A stretch of DNA of 16,568 nucleotides from Bacteroidales bacterium. Its GTDB lineage: Bacteria; Bacteroidota; Bacteroidia; Bacteroidales; JAAUTT01. Each line of letters opens with the position of its first letter. The first letter of the stretch is position 1. Below, one piece after another: positions 7,619 through 14,936 of this stretch. The notes below the pieces were generated by a model. It was given only the letters and a program-made list of their open reading frames with translations. It did no database searches and was not told where the DNA came from. The DNA lies in the NCBI GenBank assembly GCA_025350365.1, contig JANXXY010000208.1, positions 1-16,568 of the forward strand, in the 5' to 3' direction. Position numbers and translations under genes: made by a program.

Positions 7619-7750
7619 GCCCCAAGGTGGCACGCCTGAAACGTTGGGGAAACCGTGGCTACGAACATATCAACCGATAAAACCGATGTCATCGAGCGAT
7701 GCATTAGGCAAACCACTTAAACTCCAACATTTATGATCGCGTATTGGCAT
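7619..7750 (-). repeat. Palindromic cassette-type element, copy B (~132 bp)
   Basis: Aligned base for base with copy A with a single one-base gap. The inner stem is kept although the bases differ: 7638-7648 (GAAACGTTGGG) faces 7723-7732 (TCCAACATTT). The G·T pair of copy A at 6775/6860 is a G-C pair here (7643/7728), which suggests selection for pairing. The ends CCCCAAG and TTGGC are complementary over CCAA/TTGG. On the minus strand it follows the end of the open frame extending from the 8561-7860 gene by only a few bases. Confidence 0.72.
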
Positions 7751-7859
7751 CACTTTATTTTTTGTTTAAAATCAGTTTTATATATCCAATCTCTTCTCCT
7801 TTGCAATTATAAGTAATTTCTTCAATATCATTCTTTTTACATATTATAGTACGCAGATG

Positions 7860-8561
7860 TTAATATTTGGTTTTTATCGCATTAATCAGCAAATCTGCAT
7901 CATTCCTTTCCATTTGAAAAGCTATATTATGTGCAATTCTATCGATTTTTTCTGGGTCAAATTCATATAATTCCGTTTGAATTGCTGAGGCTAAATCTGC
8001 CAAATATATTTTCGGAAAGGTCTTAATCCTTGAATAAAAGGTATTCAAATGATAAAATGAAACGATTTCCTTTTTCTTAAACTCAGGTATTGCATTTTTT
8101 AAATCTTCTCGAAAATTACCGTTATGTTTCAATGCATTATTCACATCCTTTAGTTGCTTTATTTCAAAAAATCCTTTTAAACTTTCTGGTTTAATATTTC
8201 TACTTTTCAGGAAATTAATCAATACTTCCCATTTATAAAAATCCTTTGTCTTGGTGCCTGAAAAAGCAGTCCTAATAAGTTTTTTGGTATTTAATTCTAA
8301 AAATTTAAAAAAATAAATAATCTTCATCTCAATCAATGTCCATATTTCTTCTTTGATATATTCCATGTCAATCAAACAATAATGTTTATCGACTTCGATA
8401 TCCATTATTTCTTGTTCAGTTTTTTCATTTGTTTGGTTATTATCAAGGTCATTGTACTTTTTATTGAGCTTGTCTCTTTCATTTATTAGTCTTACTATTT
8501 CCTTATCCGCTGATGATTCAAATGAATTATATAAATCAAAAGTAAAAGTGTCAAGAAACAT
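7860..8561 (-). CDS. Unrecognised helical protein, weakly HEPN-like
   Basis: I do not recognise a specific family. The 233-residue product is highly charged and predicted helical, with a coiled-coil-like region at about residues 20-60 (INERDKLNKKYNDLD). A central segment, KFLELNTKKLIRTAF, is followed by VNNALKHNGNF, resembling the A-L-K-H-N helix found in HEPN-like RNase domains, but the usual arginine is an asparagine. No signal peptide or membrane segment is seen. The frame is open in both directions across single stops. Upstream, ATG at 8612 begins MEEFDFNE, then TAG (8586-8588), then EVDKFSGK joins this start. Downstream, TAA (7860-7862) is followed by 34 in-frame codons ending at 7755, just before element B. 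The gene may be a decayed 8612-7755 frame. Confidence 0.6.
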   Translation of the reverse strand: MFLDTFTFDLYNSFESSADKEIVRLINERDKLNKKYNDLDNNQTNEKTEQEIMDIEVDKHYCLIDMEYIKEEIWTLIEMKIIYFFKFLELNTKKLIRTAFSGTKTKDFYKWEVLINFLKSRNIKPESLKGFFEIKQLKDVNNALKHNGNFREDLKNAIPEFKKKEIVSFYHLNTFYSRIKTFPKIYLADLASAIQTELYEFDPEKIDRIAHNIAFQMERNDADLLINAIKTKY

Positions 8562-8612
8562 TTTTCCTGAAAATTTATCGACTTCCTATTCATTAAAATC
8601 AAATTCTTCCAT

Positions 8613-8797
8613 ATTGTTTCAATTACGTCTTTTTTTCATTTGCACACAACATCGAAATTAATCCCAATTTGGGTTATTTACCAAACATTGAGCTTATTTC
8701 AACAGCCAATCATAGTATCAAGCCCGAAAATATAGCAACTTAGAAGATTTGGTGGCTTTATTTGCTATTGTATGCGGAGAATTTTGGCTTTGATTCT
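8613..8797. other. Spacer between dsbD and the accessory island; possible element remnant
   Basis: No gene is visible. On the minus strand, GTTGTGTGC (8641-8649) ends about 29 bases before the possible upstream ATG at 8612. This is where the far end of a preceding palindromic element would sit by analogy with copies A and B, so it could be the remnant of a fourth element. A short palindrome, CCCAATTTGGG, lies nearby (about 8663-8674). This is weak evidence. Confidence 0.25.
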
Positions 8798-10858
8798 TTA
8801 TTTTGCAATAAACTTTGTTTTTCCTTCTTCCAAAAATTTAAGAAAAACCTCAATATCTGTATTCAATCCCATTGGCTTGTTTAATGAATTCCCCTGATGA
8901 TCTAAGATGGCATATAACGGCTGAGTATTGATATTAAAATGAGTAATCTCGTAATCGAGGTTCTTGGCACCCATTGTCTTTTTCAATTTCTGGTCATATG
9001 AGGATGTTATCCATTCTTTCTCGGGCAACATGTACTTATCATCAGTATATAAAGCAATAATAATAAAATTGTTTCTCATATATTCCTGCACTTTAGGGTC
9101 GGACCATACCTCCGCCTCCATTTTCTTGCAATTGGAACAGGCATGCCCCTTGATATCGAGAAAAACAGGCTTATTCATCTTTTTAGCACAAGCTAACCCC
9201 TCCTGATAATCGAAATATCCATTCAAATCATATGGCAACTCAAGAAAATTGGAATAGCTTGGCGTCGCACATGAATTATTAGGTTGACTTGATATTGCAT
9301 TATTTGACGACGAAAACAAACTATGTTTTGAAACCGGTGGCAGCATCGACGAAATTCCAGTGAGCGGAGCGCCAAAAAGTCCGGGAACAAGGTAGGCTAC
9401 AAATGAAAAAGTAGCAATTGCCAGAAACAAACGTGGAACACCAATATACGGCAGATCGCTGTCGTGCAAAAATTTAATTCTACCCATCAGATAAAATCCC
9501 AGCATTGAAAAGACCACAATCCATATTGAAAGATATACTTCGCGTGGAAGCATATTAAAATGATAGGTAGAGTCGATGGCAAGTAAAAATTTCAAACTGA
9601 ATGCCATCAGTACAAATGCGAATACTACTTTAACCGAATTAAGCCATGAACCACTCTTGGCAAGCTTTTTCATCATGGCCGGCGAAATAGCAAAAATCAC
9701 AAACGGAATGGCAAATGCCAGCGAAAAACCAAACATTCCAATTATCGGCTTAATAAACATTCCTTTGGAAGCTTCAACCAAAATAGCGCCAACAATTGGT
9801 CCGGTACACGAAAAAGAAACCACCACTAAAGTTAACGCCATAAAAAATGCGGCCAGATATCCACCTTTTTCGGCCTGCTGATCAATTTTATTCGTTAATG
9901 AACCGGGCAAAACAATCTCGAACATCCCGAAAAAAGAGGCAGCAAACACCATAAACAAGGCAAAGAAAATAAGATTCGGAGCCCAATGAGTACTTATTAC
10001 CGAGGTAATGTCGGCACCCGATCGGGTAACAGCAACCAGAACACCAATCATCGTATATATGAAAATGATCGAAAGACCAAAAATGATACCCTTTAATATT
10101 CCGGCAGTTCTATTCCCCTCACCTCTCATAAAAAAGCTCACCGTCATCGGAATCATTGGATAAACGCAAGGGGTAAAAATACCAGCTATACCGGCTAAGA
10201 ATGCAATCAGAAAAAAACTCCAAAGTGAACCATCTTCAATAGGATCTGACATTTCAGGCGTATTAACCGGAAGACTGGATTTTATTGTACCCGATGTATC
10301 AACTATTGGTTTTATTTCAGTTGATGCCAGCGTGTGTATTGATGTGTCAATGGCTCTCCTTTCATCCATCAACGAGTTTGAGGACATAGAGGCAACTCCA
10401 GTTGATGGAATGGCAAAACTAAACTCTATTTCTTTGGGTGGAAGGCATTTTTCGTCATTACAACACATAAACTCTACTGTGCCTTTTACGACAGATAATT
10501 CAGCCGATTTTGCTTTAATCTTCTGTACGAAAACTGCTTCCCTTGAAAAAGTAGTTAAATTAATCTTGAAAGTCGGATCAAACTTTACATTGGCCTTCGA
10601 TAATTCCTTCGTTTTTTCAACCAACTCGAACAAATTGTTTTTTTCGAAATGAAACGAAGTCGCAATTGGTCCACCTTCGGGAATATTCTGACTATAGAGA
10701 TGCCATTTATCTTCAATTTTAGCTGTAAACTTTAAATTGAATAAACCTGTTCCTGCCCGTTCCAACTTAAACGACCATTTTATTGGATCTACAATCTGTG
10801 AAAAACCTAAGTGAGAGAAAAGCAGAAAAGCGAATAACAACAATGATGACTTCTTCAT
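8798..10858 (-). CDS. dsbD: Thiol:disulfide interchange protein DsbD
   Basis: A 686-residue inner-membrane electron carrier that moves reducing equivalents from cytoplasmic thioredoxin to periplasmic thiol proteins. A signal peptide (residues 1-20, cleaved near GFSQ) leads into a DsbD-alpha-type N-terminal domain (about 21-150) whose cysteines appear in FMCCNDEKCLPP (C132/C133 and C138). A low-complexity linker precedes an eight-helix membrane domain from about residue 212 to 500 with the redox pair C231 (FTPCVYP) and C351 (FSCTGP), 120 apart as in the Escherichia coli protein. The C-terminal thioredoxin-like domain (about 540-686) has the CxxC motif C574-S-N-C577. All three cysteine pairs are present, so it should be functional. 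It appears to be a single-gene unit, with a likely promoter at 10892-10925. Confidence 0.95.
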   Translation of the reverse strand: MKKSSLLLFAFLLFSHLGFSQIVDPIKWSFKLERAGTGLFNLKFTAKIEDKWHLYSQNIPEGGPIATSFHFEKNNLFELVEKTKELSKANVKFDPTFKINLTTFSREAVFVQKIKAKSAELSVVKGTVEFMCCNDEKCLPPKEIEFSFAIPSTGVASMSSNSLMDERRAIDTSIHTLASTEIKPIVDTSGTIKSSLPVNTPEMSDPIEDGSLWSFFLIAFLAGIAGIFTPCVYPMIPMTVSFFMRGEGNRTAGILKGIIFGLSIIFIYTMIGVLVAVTRSGADITSVISTHWAPNLIFFALFMVFAASFFGMFEIVLPGSLTNKIDQQAEKGGYLAAFFMALTLVVVSFSCTGPIVGAILVEASKGMFIKPIIGMFGFSLAFAIPFVIFAISPAMMKKLAKSGSWLNSVKVVFAFVLMAFSLKFLLAIDSTYHFNMLPREVYLSIWIVVFSMLGFYLMGRIKFLHDSDLPYIGVPRLFLAIATFSFVAYLVPGLFGAPLTGISSMLPPVSKHSLFSSSNNAISSQPNNSCATPSYSNFLELPYDLNGYFDYQEGLACAKKMNKPVFLDIKGHACSNCKKMEAEVWSDPKVQEYMRNNFIIIALYTDDKYMLPEKEWITSSYDQKLKKTMGAKNLDYEITHFNINTQPLYAILDHQGNSLNKPMGLNTDIEVFLKFLEEGKTKFIAK

Positions 10859-10891
10859 AAGTGGGTGGTTCAGCTAATATAAATTCAATGT

Positions 10892-10925
10892 CAAAATTAG
10901 TGATTTTATAATTCAGCGATACAAA
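10892..10925 (-). promoter_or_regulatory. Putative Bacteroidota-type promoter of dsbD
   Basis: On the minus strand TTTG (10922-10925) is followed 22 bases later by TAATTTTG (10892-10899), matching the TTG/TAnnTTTG primary sigma consensus of this phylum. The start of transcription would fall about 27 bases before the dsbD ATG. Confidence 0.45.
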
Positions 10926-10987
10926 TTTTATCAATTGTAGTTAACATTCTAAAAAATAAGATGTTCAAATTTACAAACTAATACAAT

Positions 10988-11066
10988 ACAAAACCCCAAC
11001 CCCTAAATTAGGGGCTATAACTGGTTCGAAGCAGTTATAGCCCCTTTTCAAGGGGTTGGGGTTTGT
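10988..11066. repeat. Long imperfect palindrome (79 bp)
   Basis: The two arms match over ACAAACCCCAACCCCT and AGGGGCTATAACTG, broken only by a one-base bulge and a five-base internal loop, around a GTTCGAAG apex. The inner halves, CCCCT/AGGGG, can also pair locally into two smaller hairpins, so the DNA or RNA has alternative folds. C/G-run palindromes of this kind are common between genes in Bacteroidota. It lies between rng and dsbD, both on the minus strand, downstream of the simpler terminator hairpin. Confidence 0.8.
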
Positions 11067-11093
11067 TTAACAAATTTGGGATTAATTAATAAC

Positions 11094-11130
11094 AAAATGA
11101 GGATCTCCTTTAAAAGGAAATCCTCATTTT
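11094..11130 (-). terminator. Terminator hairpin after rng
   Basis: AAAATGAGGAT-TCCTTT and AAAGGA-ATCCTCATTTT form an 18-bp stem with a single mismatch and a tiny loop, beginning 16 bases after the rng stop. T/A runs flank both sides, so it could act in either direction. Confidence 0.75.
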
Positions 11131-11146
11131 CGAAAATTTAAAATTT

Positions 11147-12694
11147 TCAAAGAATCTCTTCATCATCTCTATCATAGAAATGATGTTCCAGGTAGGTATA
11201 CGACGGTACCGCAATGATGCGTACCCAACATCTAAGCTTTACTGACCACTGCAACCTTTTTGATCGAAGTCCTTTCAGAAGGTAGGCTGCAACGTAAGGA
11301 TGAACCTTAATTGTTATATACCTCAATGCCTGATTATTTACCAGGAATGAAATATTATTAAAAATCTCTTCTTCAAATACAATGTTTGGCGATATATCAC
11401 CCGTACCACGACAGGTTGGACATTTTTCAAGCGTTTGTACGTTCAATTCGGGACGCACCCTTTGACGGGTAATCTGCATCAATCCGAATTTGCTTAATGG
11501 AAGAATATTGTGTTTGGCGCGATCAGAAGCCATTGCTTCCTTTATTTTTTCGTACACAAGTTGTTTGTGTTCCGAGTCGTGCATGTCAATAAAATCGATC
11601 ACAATAATTCCACCCATATCACGGAGCTTGAGTTGTCGGGCAATCTCAAATGCAGCTGCTATATTAACATCCGATGCATTGCTTTCCTGATCCGACCCGG
11701 TTTTTGACCGGTTTCCACTGTTCACATCAATTACATGAAGTGCTTCAGTATGCTCAATAATAAGATAAGCTCCGTTTTTAAAGGATACTGTTTTACCGAA
11801 CGAAGTTTTAATTTGCTTATCAATACCAAACTTCTCGAAAACGGGAATGTTTCCCGTATGAAGCTTTACAATCTTCTCCTTTTCAGGAGCAATGGTACTG
11901 ATATAGTCTTTAATTTCGTTACAAATATGTTCGTCGTTAACGGTAATGCTGCTAAACGACCCGTTAAGCATGTCGCGAAGAATAGCCGAGGTACGGCTCA
12001 ATTCACTTATAATTAGCTTTGGCGGTATAATACCCTTGATATTCTCAAAAGCATTTTCCCACTTATTCACGAGTGAATTTAATTCTTCATCAAGTACAGC
12101 AACTTTTTTCCCTTCGGCAACAGTACGTACAATAACTCCGTAATTCTTAGGCTTTATGCTTTGAATTAACTTTTTAAGTCGCGTCCTCTCTTCCTGCGAA
12201 ACAATTTTTTGTGATACAGATACTTTGTCTGAAAAAGGTATCAAAACCAAATGCCGTCCTGCAATTGAAATCTCTGAACCCAATCGCGGGCCTTTTGTTG
12301 AGATGGGTTCCTTTGCAATTTGAATCATTACCATCTGACCCGATGTTAACACGTCGGAAATTTTCCCGTTTTTGTCAATATCAGGCTCGTTCTTAATTTT
12401 CGAAAGGGGAATAATTTTTCCTTTCTTATTAAGAGCGGCTTTCAGGTATTTATTTAATGATTGAAATTGAGGTCCCAGATCAAGATAATGCAGAAATGCA
12501 TCCTTCTCATAGCCAACGTCTACAAATGCAGCGTTAAGGCCAGGCATAATTTTCTTTACCTTCCCCAAATAAATATCACCAACCGAGAACTGAAGATTGC
12601 TTTTTTCCTTATTTAACTCGATTAATTGCTTATTTTCGAGCAAGGCTATAACAATTTCAGAAGCTGTTACATCAATAACCAATTCGTTACTCAC
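11147..12694 (-). CDS. rng: Ribonuclease G/E family endoribonuclease
   Basis: A 515-residue endonuclease of RNA processing and decay (rRNA maturation, mRNA turnover) in the cytoplasm. It has the N-terminal S1 domain (about residues 35-130, with GDIYLGKVKKIMPGLNAAFVD and an insertion) and the RNase E/G catalytic core. The magnesium-binding aspartates are D323 (VIDVNSG) and D367 (IVIDFIDM), 44 apart, close to the 43 of RNase E. The zinc-link motif is C425-P-T-C428. There is no long C-terminal scaffold, so it is RNase G-like in length. The start codon is GTG at 12692-12694; an in-frame TAA a few codons upstream rules out extension, and MSNELVIDV is the usual N-terminus in this phylum. An AAGGAG lies only about two bases before the GTG, too close to be a normal ribosome-binding site. 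Confidence 0.95.
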   Translation of the reverse strand: MSNELVIDVTASEIVIALLENKQLIELNKEKSNLQFSVGDIYLGKVKKIMPGLNAAFVDVGYEKDAFLHYLDLGPQFQSLNKYLKAALNKKGKIIPLSKIKNEPDIDKNGKISDVLTSGQMVMIQIAKEPISTKGPRLGSEISIAGRHLVLIPFSDKVSVSQKIVSQEERTRLKKLIQSIKPKNYGVIVRTVAEGKKVAVLDEELNSLVNKWENAFENIKGIIPPKLIISELSRTSAILRDMLNGSFSSITVNDEHICNEIKDYISTIAPEKEKIVKLHTGNIPVFEKFGIDKQIKTSFGKTVSFKNGAYLIIEHTEALHVIDVNSGNRSKTGSDQESNASDVNIAAAFEIARQLKLRDMGGIIVIDFIDMHDSEHKQLVYEKIKEAMASDRAKHNILPLSKFGLMQITRQRVRPELNVQTLEKCPTCRGTGDISPNIVFEEEIFNNISFLVNNQALRYITIKVHPYVAAYLLKGLRSKRLQWSVKLRCWVRIIAVPSYTYLEHHFYDRDDEEIL

Positions 12695-12739
12695 AACTCC
12701 TTCACTTTACTAGAAGAATTTAAAACTAATGGGATATAA

Positions 12740-12786
12740 ATGTAAGAAACCTAAAGTTCCGACAGAGCTTTAGGTCTTTCTTACAT
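12740..12786 (-). terminator. Hairpin between the mS38-like gene and rng
   Basis: ATGTAAGAAA-CCTAAAG pairs with CTTTAGG-(two-base bulge)-TTTCTTACAT around an 11-base loop, 17 base pairs in all. It follows the small basic protein gene and precedes rng. The U-tract is weak, so it may attenuate rather than stop transcription, or stabilise the upstream message. Confidence 0.6.
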
Positions 12787-12808
12787 TATTGTCAGCCAAT
12801 AAGAATAA

Positions 12809-12901
12809 TTACTTTTTCTTCTTATGCCTATTTTTTCTTAAACGTTTTTTACGTTTATGGGTTGCCATTTTATGTCTCTTCCTTTTCTTTCCGCTTGGCA
12901 T
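12809..12901 (-). CDS. 30-residue basic AURKAIP1/COX24 (mS38-like) domain protein
   Basis: A very short minus-strand gene, starting MPSGKKRKRHKMATHKRKKR and ending NRHKKKK, with more than half its residues lysine or arginine. This is the conserved Bacteroidota small protein carrying the COX24/AURKAIP1 motif (KMATHKRKKRLRKNRHK), related to mitochondrial ribosomal protein mS38 and to actinobacterial bS22. It is therefore probably a small-subunit ribosomal protein, although that role is inferred from the family. It lies 31 bases downstream of the HU gene and is likely co-transcribed with it. Automated calling often misses it because of its size. Confidence 0.85.
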   Translation of the reverse strand: MPSGKKRKRHKMATHKRKKRLRKNRHKKKK

Positions 12902-12932
12902 AATTAACTTTTTTTTTACGTATTAATTCAAA

Positions 12933-13217
12933 TTATTTTACGTTTACCTTCACTTTGCCAACGAAAGATTTTGCTGGTTTGAACGACGGAATAAAATGTT
13001 CCGGAATTATGATTGTTGTGTTTTTCGAAATATTACGAGCAGTCTTTTTTGCACGTTTTTTAACGATAAAACTACCAAAACCTCTAAGATACACATTCTT
13101 GTCTTTTACTAATGCATCTTTTACGCTTTCCATGAAAGATTCAACTGTTTTTTGAACAGTGATTTTTTCAATTCCTGTTGATTTGGAAATTTCGTTTACA
13201 ATATCTGCCTTTGTCAT
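12933..13217 (-). CDS. HU/IHF-family DNA-binding protein
   Basis: A 94-residue nucleoid protein. The N-terminal helical dimerisation part (MTKADIVNEISKSTGIEKIT, then VQKTVESFMESVKDAL) and the beta-arm region (LRGFGSFIVKKRAKKTARNI, then PSFKPAKSFVGKV) are all in place. The arm tip, KNTTIIIPEHFIPSF, has the proline typical of DNA-intercalating HU arms. Length is standard. It sits at the head of a minus-strand run followed by the mS38-like gene and rng, divergent from mutY, and has a clear phylum-type promoter 50-85 bases upstream. Confidence 0.95.
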   Translation of the reverse strand: MTKADIVNEISKSTGIEKITVQKTVESFMESVKDALVKDKNVYLRGFGSFIVKKRAKKTARNISKNTTIIIPEHFIPSFKPAKSFVGKVKVNVK

Positions 13218-13270
13218 TTTAAAAAAGCTTTAATTATCAATGGTTTAACTATGTTCTATTTTACGAACTG

Positions 13271-13302
13271 CAAATATATCTGATTTCTGTTGATTATTGA
13301 AA
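13271..13302 (-). promoter_or_regulatory. Putative promoter of the HU gene
   Basis: On the minus strand TATATTTG (13271-13278) matches the TAnnTTTG element exactly and is preceded 20 bases upstream by TTTC (13299-13302), one base off TTTG. The inferred leader is about 45-50 bases. Confidence 0.55.
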
Positions 13303-13360
13303 CACAACAGGAAAAATTTTGTTATTATTTCAATTTTTTGTTGTGCAAACATATAAAAAA

Positions 13361-14416
13361 ATGTCGATAAGTAGTATATTCATCAACTGGTACTTACAAA
13401 ATAAACGCAATTTACCCTGGCGGCATACGCAAAACCCTTATAATATATGGGTTTCCGAAATTATTATGCAACAAACCAGAGTTGCTCAAGGTCTGGATTA
13501 TTACCATCGGTTTCTTAACAAATTTCCAACACTTGAATCACTTGCAAATGCTGATATAGAAGAGGTTTTGAAGGTATGGCAGGGTCTGGGATATTATTCA
13601 CGCGCAAGAAATCTTCATCAGGGAGCAAAATATGTTTTACAACAATATTCGGGCATTTTACCTGCGAATTTTATCGATTTATTAAAAATAAGAGGAATAG
13701 GAGAATATTCTGCTTCAGCAATAGCTTCGTTCGCCTTTAATTTACCGTATGCGGTTGTTGATGGCAATGTAAATAGAGTTATTTCACGAATTTATGGTAT
13801 TTACGAACCTATTAATTCTTCCCATGGAATGAAATTGATACGTGATATTGCCCTTAAAATTCTTGACGCAAAACAACCTGGTATTAACAATCAAGCAATC
13901 ATGGAATTTGGCGCTATTCAGTGTATAGCCGTAAAGCCCGATTGTAAAATCTGTCCTCTTAAAAATGAGTGCCATGCCTTTATTCACGATAAGGTGGAAA
14001 TTCTTCCGGTTAAAACCAAAAATCAGAAAATCAGGAATCGTTATTTTTATTATCTGGTAATTTCATACCATCATAGTATTATAATGCAAAAACGTGTTGA
14101 AAAAGATATTTGGGAAGGACTTTATGAATTTCCTCTAATAGAAACCGACAACCCTGTAAATATTAAACATATACTTCAACACGACTACTGGTTCTCTATG
14201 TTTCAAAATTCTCCGGTCACTATTACACATCAATCCAATGAATACAAGCACATTCTTAGTCATCAAAAAATACATGCTACATTTATACATATTTTAATGG
14301 ATATTCTTCCGGAACAAATTGCCACCCAATTGGTTATCATTAATAAAAAGGACATTGAAAAGTTCCCGGTTTCGAAGCTTATAGAGAATTACTTAACAGA
14401 AATTCAATTAATATAA
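13361..14416 (+). CDS. mutY: A/G-specific adenine DNA glycosylase MutY
   Basis: A 351-residue base-excision repair glycosylase that removes adenine mispaired with 8-oxoguanine. I chose the ATG at 13361 because MSISSIFINWYLQNKRNLPW fits the family's N-terminus; a longer frame from 13319 adds 14 residues unlike any MutY. Catalytic E33 (VSEIIMQQT), the helix-hairpin-helix with LLKIRGIGEYSASAIASFAF, and catalytic D134 (VVDGNVNR) are present. The iron-sulfur cluster ligands are C188, C195, C198 and C204 in exact CX6CX2CX5C spacing. The C-terminal Nudix-like recognition domain contains YKHILSHQKIH, the F/L-S-H loop that reads 8-oxoguanine. It heads the plus-strand group mutY-ssb-gldE-gldD. Confidence 0.95.
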   Translation: MSISSIFINWYLQNKRNLPWRHTQNPYNIWVSEIIMQQTRVAQGLDYYHRFLNKFPTLESLANADIEEVLKVWQGLGYYSRARNLHQGAKYVLQQYSGILPANFIDLLKIRGIGEYSASAIASFAFNLPYAVVDGNVNRVISRIYGIYEPINSSHGMKLIRDIALKILDAKQPGINNQAIMEFGAIQCIAVKPDCKICPLKNECHAFIHDKVEILPVKTKNQKIRNRYFYYLVISYHHSIIMQKRVEKDIWEGLYEFPLIETDNPVNIKHILQHDYWFSMFQNSPVTITHQSNEYKHILSHQKIHATFIHILMDILPEQIATQLVIINKKDIEKFPVSKLIENYLTEIQLI

Positions 14417-14464
14417 TACCACAATTTAAATTTTAACTATTTTTACTGTACTTAAAAAACCAAT

Positions 14465-14914
14465 ATGATCAACAAAGTAATCTTAGTAGGGAGGGTCGGA
14501 AAAGACCCTGAATTTCGAAATCTGGACAATGACCGGTCGATTGCCCGTTTTACACTTGCCACCAGCGAAACCTACAAAAACAAAAGCGGTGAAAAAATTA
14601 CCAATACCGAATGGCATAATCTGATAGTTTGGCGTGCGCAAGCCGAATTTGCAAACAAATACATTAAAAAGGGTGCTCTGATTTATGTGGAAGGTAAAAT
14701 TCGTAGCCGCACGTGGGACGATAAAGATGGTATCAAGCGTTACACAACTGAAATTGAAGTTGAAAACTTTCAGATATTAGGTCAAAAAGTCGGAGAACCT
14801 AGTCAATCCATTGAAACGACAATTACACAAAACCCAACATTCGCAGGAAATGTGTTTGTGCCTGAAGGCGATTTTACAGATAAAACGAGCGGCGCCGACG
14901 AATTGCCATTCTGA
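14465..14914 (+). CDS. ssb: Single-stranded DNA-binding protein
   Basis: A 149-residue OB-fold protein that coats single-stranded DNA in replication and repair. The start MINKVILVGRVGKDPEFRNL is typical, followed by the TEWHNLIVW and KKGALIYVEGKI strands. A flexible linker (about residues 110-140) ends in the acidic tip ADELPF, which recruits partner proteins. It is 48 bp downstream of mutY and 22 bp upstream of the gldE start, so the genes are probably transcribed together. The linker is short, as in many Bacteroidota Ssb proteins. Confidence 0.95.
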   Translation: MINKVILVGRVGKDPEFRNLDNDRSIARFTLATSETYKNKSGEKITNTEWHNLIVWRAQAEFANKYIKKGALIYVEGKIRSRTWDDKDGIKRYTTEIEVENFQILGQKVGEPSQSIETTITQNPTFAGNVFVPEGDFTDKTSGADELPF

Positions 14915-14936
14915 CCTATAACCCATATCCCATATT

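Noticed and set aside
5983..8612. Stop-codon reassignment or programmed readthrough as the cause of in-frame TAA/TAG codons in the accessory genes
   Set aside because: Core genes in the window end normally with TAA, TAG and TGA, and the affected genes are only those in the accessory island, so decay is simpler. A read error remains possible for each.
5704..8660. Classical class 1-type integron
   Set aside because: No intI, attI or cassette promoter is visible, and the element ends fit the RYYYAAC/GTTRRRY consensus only loosely. Only a cassette-like or CALIN-like label is justified.
12694..12703. AAGGAG before rng as a Shine-Dalgarno site
   Set aside because: Only about two bases separate it from the GTG start, too close for normal use, and this phylum rarely relies on such sites.
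13319..13360. Upstream ATG as the mutY start
   Set aside because: The additional 14 residues (hydrophobic, phenylalanine-rich) do not resemble MutY, while the ATG at 13361 gives the family's usual N-terminus.
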